A DNA stretch of 5,640 nt, taken from positions 1-5,640 of the forward strand of contig CAIYXE010000468.1 of NCBI GenBank assembly GCA_903930095.1. Direction: 5' to 3'. This DNA comes from an uncultured Hyphomicrobiales bacterium (GTDB lineage: Bacteria; Pseudomonadota; Alphaproteobacteria; Rhizobiales; Aestuariivirgaceae). The notes under the pieces are model-generated. The model searched no databases. It was given only the letters and a program-made list of their open reading frames with translations, and was not told the DNA's origin. This document shows positions 1-5,614 of this stretch, piece after piece; position 1 is the first letter of the stretch, and every line of letters starts with the position of its first letter. The position numbers and the translations under genes are program-made.

Positions 1-512
1 ACCAGCTTACCGATGAAACCTCCCGGCTGCTCACCCTTTTGAACCGCGTTGCATGCGGCCGTGACGGCGCCACAGTGCTGATGGCCCATCACCACGACGA
101 GTGATGAACCCAGATGCTCTGCGCCGTACTCGATGGTTCCAAGCATATCGTCATCGGCAATGTTGCCAGCGTTGCGGCATACAAAGATCTCTCCAAGATT
201 GAGACCACCGAAGATGAGCTCCGGAACGACACGGCTGTCCGAACACGTCAGGATTGTTGCCCAGGGTGCCTGGCCGGACTCCTCTTCCTTGCGATGTTTT
301 GCCAGATCCTTCTCGCATTCTTCGGAAGAGGAGAGATACTTTGCATTACCTGCCTTCAGCTTTGCCAAGGCTTCATCTGGCGTGACGGACGGTTTCTTAA
401 GATCTGTTGCCATGGCCAGGCGGCTCGGGCCCACGAGTGCTGCTCCCAGCGACAGTGTGCCGATTCCCGCGATAACGTTACGACGGCTTGGTTTTGGACA
501 AAACTTACACAA
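1..512 (-). CDS. Beta-class carbonic anhydrase with Tat signal, periplasmic (partial, C-terminus off the left edge)
   Basis: Predicted to interconvert CO2 and bicarbonate. 170 codons are visible, so the C-terminal part of a typical 220-250 residue protein is missing. Zinc-site motifs are clear: CSDSR at residues 90-94 (Cys90 ligand, Asp92-Arg94 dyad) and GHQHCGAV at 143-150 (His144 and Cys147 ligands). The segment between them (VPELIFGGLNLGEIFVCRN, AGNIADDD, GTIEYGAEHL) is the normal beta-CA core. The N-terminus has SRRNVIAG (9-16), then a hydrophobic stretch to about residue 33 and a likely AMA cleavage site at 33-35. This is a twin-arginine signal, so a folded zinc enzyme is probably exported to the periplasm. 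A CKFC pair precedes the arginines. The start is TTG, chosen because AAGGAG lies 7 bases upstream; the first in-frame ATG (codon 34) would delete the signal. An upstream in-frame GTG has no ribosome site. GC content is lower than in the other genes. The family call is firm; the export call is inferred from the signal. Confidence 0.93.
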   Translation of the reverse strand, partial: MCKFCPKPSRRNVIAGIGTLSLGAALVGPSRLAMATDLKKPSVTPDEALAKLKAGNAKYLSSSEECEKDLAKHRKEEESGQAPWATILTCSDSRVVPELIFGGLNLGEIFVCRNAGNIADDDMLGTIEYGAEHLGSSLVVVMGHQHCGAVTAACNAVQKGEQPGGFIGKL

Positions 513-519
513 GTCAAAT

Positions 520-525
520 CTCCTT
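520..525 (-). promoter_or_regulatory. Shine-Dalgarno AAGGAG that fixes the TTG start of the carbonic anhydrase
   Basis: AAGGAG sits 7 bases before TTG (512-510). It is the only strong ribosome site near the open frame and places the start ahead of the twin-arginine signal. Confidence 0.75.
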
Positions 526-543
526 AAGTCGAATTTCAGTTGA

Positions 544-565
544 CCGGCATCCACCGGATGACCGG
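544..565. repeat. GC-rich inverted repeat (hairpin) upstream of the carbonic anhydrase
   Basis: CCGGCATCC (544-552) can pair with GGATG-a-CCGG (556-565) around an ACC loop, giving a 9-pair stem with a single bulged A at 561. It lies about 32 bases before the carbonic anhydrase start codon. No T-run follows on either strand, so it is not a standard intrinsic terminator. It may be a leader structure or debris of a palindromic repeat. Confidence 0.5.
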
Positions 566-589
566 CTTGTTAGGTCTTTGCGCAGTATT

Positions 590-611
590 GGGCCGGATGC
601 AAGACCGGCCC
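590..611. repeat. Perfect 7-bp inverted repeat with an 8-base loop
   Basis: GGGCCGG (590-596) and CCGGCCC (605-611) flank ATGCAAGA. The sequence CCGGATG followed by ACCGGC occurs here (593-609) and also in the hairpin at 544-565, so the two look like diverged copies of one short element. There is no T-run, and function is unknown. Confidence 0.5.
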
Positions 612-729
612 TTAGCAAACAGCGCCGACAGTCTGCCATGACCGCAATTTCTGCTCATTGCTTGACGGGAATGTCTATTTTGCTGTGATTGTGCGCTGAT
701 CAACACGCACCTCTCCATTGGTTTGAGCT

Positions 730-934
730 GGAACGCATGACAACCGGGCCTTTCACGCCGGTGCGGGCATACGTCACTGGCCATCGCGCTGAGGCCCAGT
801 GCAACGTCGAGTTCGCGATAGGCCAGCAGCCTGGCATCGGAGGTGAGCCGCGAACCATGGAACTCAAGCTTCAGACGGCGGTTGAAATCGAGCCTGAGAT
901 CACCATCACTCAATTCACCCGCCGGGTTCTCCAT
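730..934 (-). pseudogene. IS1380-type transposase, N-terminal remnant (frameshifted and truncated)
   Basis: Starting at ATG 934, the frame reads [18 protein letters not shown] and then [19 protein letters not shown] (about residues 13-50). From memory this is the conserved N-terminal block of IS1380-family DDE transposases. After about residue 54 the homology leaves this frame. The next frame briefly reads ARTGVKG, which fits the ARTGKNG-like stretch expected next, so a frameshift near 775-780 is likely. The catalytic DDE domain (several hundred residues) is absent. The formal open frame continues to 536, but its second half resembles nothing I recognise and is probably not coding. No second terminal repeat or target duplication was found. 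The element is dead and marks past insertion between the carbonic anhydrase and the aminotransferase. Confidence 0.72.
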
Positions 935-993
935 GATGGCCTAACAAGGTTCAGGTTATAGTCATGATATTTATACCTGAAACATGGAAAGTC

Positions 994-1020
994 CGCCAGA
1001 AATCAGTGTTTCATCTGGCG
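994..1020 (-). terminator. Possible stem-loop terminator after the second aminotransferase
   Basis: CGCCAGA (994-1000) and TCTGGCG (1014-1020) form a perfect 7-bp stem with a 13-base loop, starting 8 bases after the aminotransferase stop codon. On the minus strand the stem is followed by GACTTTCC, only a weak T-run, so an intrinsic terminator is possible but not strong. Confidence 0.45.
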
Positions 1021-1028
1021 AATGCGAA

Positions 1029-2429
1029 TCAGATCACGCCTTCGGCCCTCAACTCTTCCGTGGCCTTGAGGATGGCACCCCGCAGCGTGTCCACCACGAA
1101 GTCGACCTCGGCCATGGTCATGATGAGCGGCGGCGAGAGCACGTCGAGGTGGCCCAGCGGGCGCACCAGCAGGCCCTTCGTCTCGCACTCATTGGAGATG
1201 CGCTTGGAGATGTTGCAGCTGTCGGGCAGCTTCTCACGCGTCGCCTTGTCCTTTACGTATTCCACGCACATCATCAGGCGGCGGCCGCGCACGTCGCCCA
1301 CGATCGGCAGGCTGCGCAGTTCGCTCAGGCGCTTCTCGAGATAGTCACCCACCCGCGCGGCATTGCCGCAAAGATCCTCACGCTCGATGATCTCGATGTT
1401 CTTCAATGCCACGGCGCAGGCCACGGGGTGGCCCGCATAGGTATAGCCATGAGTGAACCAGGCATCCGGATCGGGCGCTGAAATCGAGTCGTGGATGGCG
1501 TCCGAATAGATGACGGCGGAGAGCGGGATATAGCCCGACGTCAGCCCCTTGGCGCAGATGATCATGTCAGGGATGATGCCGAACGCGTCCTGCGAGGCGA
1601 ACATGTGGCCGAGCCTGCCGAAGGCCGTGACGATCTCGTCCGCAATGAACAGGATGCCATGCTTCGTGCAAAGCTCGCTGATGCGCGGCAGGTAGCCCGG
1701 CGGCGGAATGCAGACGCCGCCCGAGGCCTGGGCTGGCTCGGCGATGAAGCAGGCGATGTTTTCGGCACCCAGCTCCTCGATCTTGGCGGCGAATTCATCG
1801 ACGAGGAAATCGCTGAAGGCCTCGAGGCTCATGCCCTCCGGCCGGCGGTAGGGATAGGGGGCGGAGAGATGGTGCACGAGGTCCGGGATGTAGCGGAACT
1901 GCTCCGGCTGGTCGCCGTCGCGCAGGCCCACCGTCATGCCGAGGTAGGTGGAGCCGTGATAGGAATTCTTGCGCGAAATCACATAGCGCCGGTTCTTCTC
2001 CCCGCGCCGCGCCTGGCAGTAATGGGCGAGGCGGATGGCCGTGTCGACGGCGCAGGAACCCGAGGTGGCATAGGTCACGTGGTTGAGATCGCCCGGCGCC
2101 AGCGCTGCAAGCTTTGCCGCCAGCCGGGCCGCGGGCGCATTGGTCACGTCCACAAAGGTTGTGGTGTAGCAGAGCTGCAGCGCCTGCTCGGCCATCGCCT
2201 CGGCGATTTCCTTCCGGCCATAGCCCGCATTGACGCACCACATGCCACCGATGCCATCGAAGTAACGCTTGCCGTGGGCATCCGTCACATAGCAGCCATC
2301 ACCCTCCACCAGCACGAGGGAACCGTCCTTCCGGAAACTGTCGAAATGCGTGAAGGGATGCAGGAAATGGTCATGGTCCTGCTGCCAGAGCTCCTGGGCA
2401 TCGAAACGGTTGTGGGCGCGGTGGAGCAT
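1029..2429 (-). CDS. Class III (omega) pyridoxal-phosphate aminotransferase, substrate unknown
   Basis: A full-length 466-residue fold-type I, class III aminotransferase, normal for the omega-amino acid/diamine:pyruvate group. Visible landmarks are DGIGGMWCVNAGYG (58-71, substrate entry), TSGSCAVDT (122-130, phosphate-binding loop), the YHG triad (157-159, ring stacking), AEPAQASGG (230-238), DEIVTAFGR (264-272, Asp264 to the pyridine nitrogen), AKGLTSGY (293-300, Lys294 as Schiff-base lysine) and THGYTYAGHP (326-335). It should move an amino group from an amine or omega-amino acid to a keto acid in the cytoplasm; sequence alone does not decide between beta-alanine, taurine, putrescine or another donor. 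The phosphate loop has Cys126 where GSEA is commonest, and EPAQ replaces the usual EPV/M. The start is ATG with AGGAGG 6 bases upstream. A 135-base gap and a perfect inverted repeat separate it from the upstream aminotransferase, suggesting its own promoter. Family certain, substrate open. Confidence 0.93.
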   Translation of the reverse strand: MLHRAHNRFDAQELWQQDHDHFLHPFTHFDSFRKDGSLVLVEGDGCYVTDAHGKRYFDGIGGMWCVNAGYGRKEIAEAMAEQALQLCYTTTFVDVTNAPAARLAAKLAALAPGDLNHVTYATSGSCAVDTAIRLAHYCQARRGEKNRRYVISRKNSYHGSTYLGMTVGLRDGDQPEQFRYIPDLVHHLSAPYPYRRPEGMSLEAFSDFLVDEFAAKIEELGAENIACFIAEPAQASGGVCIPPPGYLPRISELCTKHGILFIADEIVTAFGRLGHMFASQDAFGIIPDMIICAKGLTSGYIPLSAVIYSDAIHDSISAPDPDAWFTHGYTYAGHPVACAVALKNIEIIEREDLCGNAARVGDYLEKRLSELRSLPIVGDVRGRRLMMCVEYVKDKATREKLPDSCNISKRISNECETKGLLVRPLGHLDVLSPPLIMTMAEVDFVVDTLRGAILKATEELRAEGVI

Positions 2430-2430
2430 G

Positions 2431-2441
2431 GGAGGCCTCCT
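2431..2441 (-). promoter_or_regulatory. Strong Shine-Dalgarno embedded in a palindrome
   Basis: AGGAGG (2436-2441) lies 6 bases before ATG 2429. It overlaps the perfect 10-base palindrome GGAGGCCTCC (2431-2440). The site confirms the start codon. The palindrome has no loop, so it is unlikely to fold on itself as a stable hairpin. Confidence 0.75.
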
Positions 2442-2449
2442 GGATCTTC

Positions 2450-2471
2450 ATATTGAATGCGGATTCAATAT
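2450..2471. promoter_or_regulatory. Perfect 9+9 inverted repeat, candidate operator of the second aminotransferase
   Basis: ATATTGAAT (2450-2458), GCGG (2459-2462) and ATTCAATAT (2463-2471) form an exact dyad with a 4-base centre, ending 20 bases before the aminotransferase start codon. It is AT-rich in GC-rich surroundings and sits where a repressor or activator would overlap the promoter or early leader. The spacing TTGA-N8-TCAA differs from the FNR/FixK box (TTGA-N6-TCAA). A dimeric helix-turn-helix regulator is the natural reader, but none is encoded in the window. A role as an RNA hairpin just before the ribosome site is an alternative. Confidence 0.6.
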
Positions 2472-2564
2472 CACAGAACCGGCAATCTGGCTACGCCTCT
2501 GCACGATCATGTTGATCCGGATGGGGTGCCGTGTCTTCTTCATCTCCCCGGATCGGGATGACGC

Positions 2565-3869
2565 TCACACCATAGCGCGCTCAACCAGCAGGTCGCGGCG
2601 GGTGGTGATGTGGGACTCGACGGCCTTGACCACGCGATCACAATCCGCGTCGGTCACCATCAGGGAGAGCGCCATGAAGCCGCGTTCGGCGATATAGATG
2701 CCCTGCTCCATCAGGTCGAGGAAGAGGAGCTGGCGGAGGCGCTTGTCGGTCTTCTCGAGGTCATGGGGCGAGGCGATGGCGCCCGCCGCCGGGTGGATGG
2801 CGAGCATCGACCCCTGGCCCGTGGCCTTCATGCGCACCTGGTAGCGCATGAAGAGGTCGTTGAGGGCCTCACGCAGGCGGTCGCCCCTGGCATTGAGCGC
2901 GAGGCAGGCATCGGGCGTGTAGACTTCAGTCATGGCGGCGTGGCCGACCGTCATGGTCAGCGTGTTGTTGTTGAAGGTGCCGGCATGGGGCAGCGCGTCA
3001 GGCCTTGCGGGATCGAACAGCGACATGATCTCGCGCTTGCCGCCGAAGGCGCCGAAGCTCATGCCGCCGCCCACGTATTTGCCGAGCGTCTTCAGGTCCG
3101 GCTCGATGCCGAGGCTTGCGGAGAGCCCGCCGGGGTGAAGGCGCGAGGTCATCACCTCGTCGAAGATCAGCACGATGCCGTGCGCGGCGGTCTCGGCGCG
3201 GAGCATGGCGAGGAAAGCGGGGCTCGCCGGGATGCAGCCGCCGCCGCCCAGCATGGGCTCAAGGATCACCGCGGCGAGACCTGCGGCATGCTCCGCGATG
3301 AGATTGCGGGTGGTGTCGATGCCATTGTATTCGCCCAGCACGCAGTCAAAGGGCGCATTCACCGGCGAGGCGCCGTGGCTGAAATACAGGGTGCCGCCGT
3401 GATAGCCGCCCTGCATGGGCATGATCTTCTGGCGGCCGGTGAAGCAGCGCGCGGCAGACAGCGCCATCATGTTGGCTTCAGTGCCGGAGTTGGTGAAGCG
3501 CACGAGGTCGAGGTTGAAGCGCCGCGTCACCACCTCGGCGAGGCTCACCTCGCCCGCGTGGTGGCCGCCGAAGTTGAGGCCCATCTCCAGCGCGGCGTGC
3601 GCCGCCGCGAGAATGCGCGGATGCGAGTGGCCGTAGATACCGGCCGAATACTCGCCGAGGAGGTCAAGGTAGCTGTGGCCGTCGACGTCGGTCAGGGTGG
3701 CGCCCTCGCCCTTGGCCACCCGGATCGGGAAAGGTGCCGTGAAGAGCACGGTGCGGGTGTTGCCGCCGGGCATGACGGAGGACGCGCGCTCGTGCAGGGC
3801 GCGGCTCCCCGGGCGCCTGGCGGCGAAGGCGTGCATGGCGTCGTTCAGGATGGCGTCAAGAGGTTGCAC
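2565..3869 (-). CDS. Class III aminotransferase related to glutamate-1-semialdehyde 2,1-aminomutase
   Basis: 434 residues, the usual length for the HemL-like branch of class III PLP enzymes. Landmarks are VMPGGNTRTVLF (32-43, typical HemL-like N-terminus), NSGTEANMMA (127-136, phosphate loop), YHGG (156-159), ILEPMLGGGG (202-211), FDEVMTSRL (236-244, Asp237) and TLGKYVGGGMSFGAFGG (261-277, Lys264 as catalytic lysine), then HAGTFNNN (295-302). True HemL enzymes usually have FDEVMTGFR and a different segment after HAGT. I therefore read this as a HemL-like aminotransferase or aminomutase with another, unknown substrate rather than the tetrapyrrole enzyme. The start is GTG: AGGAGA lies 8 bases upstream and overlaps the stop codon of the preceding DUF3307 gene, 12 bases away, which points to operonic, coupled expression. 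The two aminotransferases in this window are distant relatives, not a recent tandem duplication. Confidence 0.92.
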   Translation of the reverse strand: MQPLDAILNDAMHAFAARRPGSRALHERASSVMPGGNTRTVLFTAPFPIRVAKGEGATLTDVDGHSYLDLLGEYSAGIYGHSHPRILAAAHAALEMGLNFGGHHAGEVSLAEVVTRRFNLDLVRFTNSGTEANMMALSAARCFTGRQKIMPMQGGYHGGTLYFSHGASPVNAPFDCVLGEYNGIDTTRNLIAEHAAGLAAVILEPMLGGGGCIPASPAFLAMLRAETAAHGIVLIFDEVMTSRLHPGGLSASLGIEPDLKTLGKYVGGGMSFGAFGGKREIMSLFDPARPDALPHAGTFNNNTLTMTVGHAAMTEVYTPDACLALNARGDRLREALNDLFMRYQVRMKATGQGSMLAIHPAAGAIASPHDLEKTDKRLRQLLFLDLMEQGIYIAERGFMALSLMVTDADCDRVVKAVESHITTRRDLLVERAMV

Positions 3870-3877
3870 GGGGACTG

Positions 3878-3883
3878 TCTCCT
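3878..3883 (-). promoter_or_regulatory. Shine-Dalgarno AGGAGA overlapping the upstream stop codon
   Basis: TAGGAGA contains both the TAG stop of the DUF3307 gene (3884-3882) and the ribosome site of the next gene, 8 bases before its GTG start at 3869. This supports the GTG over the later in-frame ATG (codon 12) and suggests translational coupling. Confidence 0.75.
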
Positions 3884-4274
3884 AGCTGGCGATACGGATC
3901 ACGGCGGAAGCGAGCAGCAGATAGGTCAGCTGATGCGTCAGCTGGTCGGCCATCAGTGCCCACCAGAAGGCGGGTTTGTCATGCGTCCAGCCGTTGCGCT
4001 GCAAGATCGATTCCTTGATGAAGTCGACATGATAGTGGATGACCGCATCAAGCACCGCCAGCAGCAGGGCCGGGAGCGCGGCAAGGCCGAAGACCAGCAG
4101 CGCCACGAGGCTTCCCACGCCATGGATGCCGGCATGGTAGAGGCCGCCGGCCTTGCCGTAGATGCCCTTCTCCCGCACCATGCGGATGGTTTGCAGAGGG
4201 CCGTCTCCCAGCGCGTGCTTGACCTGGAACAGGGCCAGCAACAGGAGGATGCCCTCTGGGGAGATGGCCTCCAT
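3882..4274 (-). CDS. DUF3307 family small integral membrane protein
   Basis: 130 residues, complete. The pattern fits the uncharacterised DUF3307 family: FQVKHALGDGPLQT (16-29), GKAGGLYHAGIHGVGS (40-55), LDAVIHYHVDFIKE (75-88) and WWALMADQLTHQLTYL (104-119). Hydrophobic stretches at about 8-20, 52-79 and 112-127 suggest three to four inner-membrane segments. His20, Asp24, His47, His51, His80, His82, Asp84, Asp110 and His114 cluster in or next to them and could form a metal or catalytic site; that is inference, since the family has no established role. The ATG lies 7 bases after the gpt stop and has no good ribosome site of its own, so it is probably translated by coupling with gpt. An ATG overlapping the gpt stop codon is excluded because a TAA follows two codons later. 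The next gene begins 12 bases downstream. Confidence 0.85.
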   Translation of the reverse strand: MEAISPEGILLLLALFQVKHALGDGPLQTIRMVREKGIYGKAGGLYHAGIHGVGSLVALLVFGLAALPALLLAVLDAVIHYHVDFIKESILQRNGWTHDKPAFWWALMADQLTHQLTYLLLASAVIRIAS

Positions 4275-4281
4275 TACCGGA

Positions 4282-4779
4282 TCATGCCGTTGCCTTGTCG
4301 CGGATCGGGGGGGCGAAGGTCAGGTGCATGTCCCAGGGGAGATAGATCCACGTATCCTGACTCACCTCGGTGATGAAGGTGTCGACCAGCGGCCGGCCCG
4401 CCGGCTTGGCATAGACGGTGGCGAAATGCGCCTTCGGCAGCATCTCACGCACGACACGCGCCGTGGCGCCGGTATCCACCAGGTCGTCGACGATCAGTAC
4501 GCCCGCACCGCCCTCGCTGCCAGCGACGGCCTCGCCGATGCGCTTCAGAACCTGGATCTCGCCCTGCTTGTCATACTCGTAGGAGGCAACACAGACGGTT
4601 TCGACCACCCTGATGCCGAGTTCGCGGGCGACGACGGCCGCCGGAACCAGCCCGCCACGCGTGACGGCCACCACGGCGCGGAACGGGCCCGCCGCGGAGA
4701 GCCGCCAGGCCAGCGCACGCGCATCCCGGTGGAACTGATCCCAGGACACGGGAAAACTCTTCTGCCACTTCTCGTCCAT
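4282..4779 (-). CDS. gpt: Xanthine(-guanine) phosphoribosyltransferase
   Basis: A cytoplasmic purine-salvage enzyme that joins xanthine or guanine (and more weakly hypoxanthine) to PRPP, giving the nucleotide and pyrophosphate. The 165-residue protein aligns by eye with E. coli Gpt over nearly its full length (152 residues there). Landmarks are [19 protein letters not shown] (39-57, pyrophosphate loop), [11 protein letters not shown] (60-70), KRIGEAV, the PRPP-binding [14 protein letters not shown] (94-107), [20 protein letters not shown] and the purine-binding end [11 protein letters not shown]. It is slightly longer than E. coli Gpt, with a short insert before the PRPP motif ([10 protein letters not shown]). 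An upstream in-frame ATG at 4833 would add 18 unrelated residues. The start at 4779 is preferred because GGAGAG lies 8 bases upstream and [15 protein letters not shown] matches the family N-terminus. Confidence 0.95.
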   Translation of the reverse strand: MDEKWQKSFPVSWDQFHRDARALAWRLSAAGPFRAVVAVTRGGLVPAAVVARELGIRVVETVCVASYEYDKQGEIQVLKRIGEAVAGSEGGAGVLIVDDLVDTGATARVVREMLPKAHFATVYAKPAGRPLVDTFITEVSQDTWIYLPWDMHLTFAPPIRDKATA

Positions 4780-4783
4780 GACG

Positions 4784-4793
4784 CCCTCTCTCC
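4784..4793 (-). promoter_or_regulatory. Purine-rich Shine-Dalgarno that decides the gpt start
   Basis: GGAGAGAGGG lies just upstream of ATG 4779 and supports the 165-residue form of the enzyme over the longer open frame beginning at 4833. Confidence 0.65.
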
Positions 4794-4837
4794 GCAATCG
4801 CGACGTTATGCCCGCTGCATCGCCGCTCTGCAATCAC

Positions 4838-5599
4838 TCACGCCCAGCCGCGGGCCTTGCCCTGCTCCGTCATGTCCTGCGCCATGCGGCGGACGGCGGC
4901 ATAGGCCTGCTCGAGGGCATCCGCATCACGCGAGCGGAGCACCAGATTGGTGGCAAAGCCATCCGGCGCCTGAAAGGGATAGGAGCCGATGACGACGGTC
5001 GGGAAGGCCTTCTGGATCTCGCCCAGGGGCTTTGCCGCATCCCCCTCCCCGCCGCGGAACTCCACCTGGCGCGACTGCATGAGCACGCCGCGGGTGAGCC
5101 GCTTGGCCACATCTTCCATCATGGCGTTCATGATCTTCGGCACGCCCGCCATGACGAACACATTGCCGATCTGGAAGCCCGGCGCCTTGGACACCGGATT
5201 GTCGATCAGGCTTGCGCCTTGCGGAACGCGGGCCATGCGCATGCGGGCCTCATTGGGCTCGCGCCCCATCTCCCTGAAATAGGCAAGGAGGATCTCGACG
5301 GCCTGCGGATCATGATGGACGGGCAAGCCGAAGGCACGGGCCACCGCATCGGTCGTGATGTCGTCATGGGTGGGGCCGATCCCGCCCGTCGTGAAGAGAT
5401 AGGTGTAACGGTGGCGGAGCGCGTTCACGGCGTTCGCGATCTCCTCCTCCTGGTCGGACACGACGCGCGCCTCCTTGAGGTCAATACCGATTGCCGCGAG
5501 GTAATCGGCAATGAAGCCAAGATTCTTGTCCTTGGTGCGCCCGGAGAGGATTTCATCGCCGATCAGGAGGACGGCAGCGGTCGGTTGCTGATCTGTCAT
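4838..5599 (-). CDS. CinA N-terminal (MoCF/molybdopterin-binding-like) domain protein
   Basis: 253 residues of the COG1058 type, equal to the N-terminal domain of CinA without the C-terminal nicotinamide-nucleotide amidase domain. Motifs are AAVLLIGDEILSGRTKDKN (8-26, with the conserved GDE), FTTGGIGPTHDDIT (69-82, nucleotide/molybdopterin-type binding loop), NPVSKAPGF (134-142) and FVMAGVPKIM (148-157). In characterised CinA proteins this domain carries ADP-ribose pyrophosphatase activity linked to pyridine nucleotide recycling. Older names such as competence/damage-inducible or molybdopterin-binding protein reflect homology only. Stand-alone forms are common in alphaproteobacteria, so I do not regard it as truncated. 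The start is ATG 5599; the upstream bases (GGACCCCCACAC) hold only a weak GGA ribosome site. The gpt gene follows after 58 bases with no terminator between them, so co-transcription is likely. Confidence 0.92.
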   Translation of the reverse strand: MTDQQPTAAVLLIGDEILSGRTKDKNLGFIADYLAAIGIDLKEARVVSDQEEEIANAVNALRHRYTYLFTTGGIGPTHDDITTDAVARAFGLPVHHDPQAVEILLAYFREMGREPNEARMRMARVPQGASLIDNPVSKAPGFQIGNVFVMAGVPKIMNAMMEDVAKRLTRGVLMQSRQVEFRGGEGDAAKPLGEIQKAFPTVVIGSYPFQAPDGFATNLVLRSRDADALEQAYAAVRRMAQDMTEQGKARGWA

Positions 5600-5614
5600 G
5601 TGTGGGGGTCCGGT

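Larger units (their letters stand above)
513..1028. other. Gene-free interval of 516 bases
   Basis: This stretch separates the carbonic anhydrase from the aminotransferase. It holds the transposase remnant, the two GC hairpins at 544-565 and 590-611, and the stem-loop at 994-1020. Open frames on the plus strand here (for example 689-961 and 488-688) lack ribosome sites and recognisable content, and one is simply antisense to the remnant. I see no tRNA or intact small gene. Any promoter for the carbonic anhydrase must lie here, but no convincing -35/-10 pair is visible. Confidence 0.6.

Noticed and set aside
536..729. Continuation of the minus-strand frame that begins in the transposase remnant
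   Set aside because: Homology stops near residue 54. The rest has no recognisable domain and runs through the GC hairpins, so I treat it as non-coding.
689..961. Plus-strand 90-codon open frame
   Set aside because: It is antisense to the transposase remnant and resembles no protein I know.
1491..2456. Plus-strand open frame of 321 codons opposite the second aminotransferase
   Set aside because: It is a shadow of a clear class III aminotransferase, with no motif or ribosome site.
2450..2471. Dyad as an FNR/FixK box
   Set aside because: The half-sites TTGA and TCAA are separated by 8 bases rather than the 6 required.
2541..2560. Short inverted repeat (CCCG/CGGG) just after the HemL-like gene as a terminator
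   Set aside because: The stem is only about 4 pairs with a 3-base loop and no T-run follows, too weak to call a terminator.
2565..3869. Assignment of this gene as hemL of tetrapyrrole synthesis
   Set aside because: The segments after the catalytic Asp (TSRL) and after HAGT differ from true HemL, and no tetrapyrrole gene is nearby. A paralogue with another substrate is more likely.
2610..4373. Plus-strand open frame of 587 codons opposite the HemL-like, DUF3307 and gpt genes
   Set aside because: It is antisense to three well-supported genes. Its composition (rich in Gly, Ala, Arg, His, Val) is typical of a mirror frame in GC-rich DNA, and no domain is recognisable.
4780..4833. Longer gpt start giving 18 extra residues
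   Set aside because: A good ribosome site and the family N-terminus both support ATG 4779.
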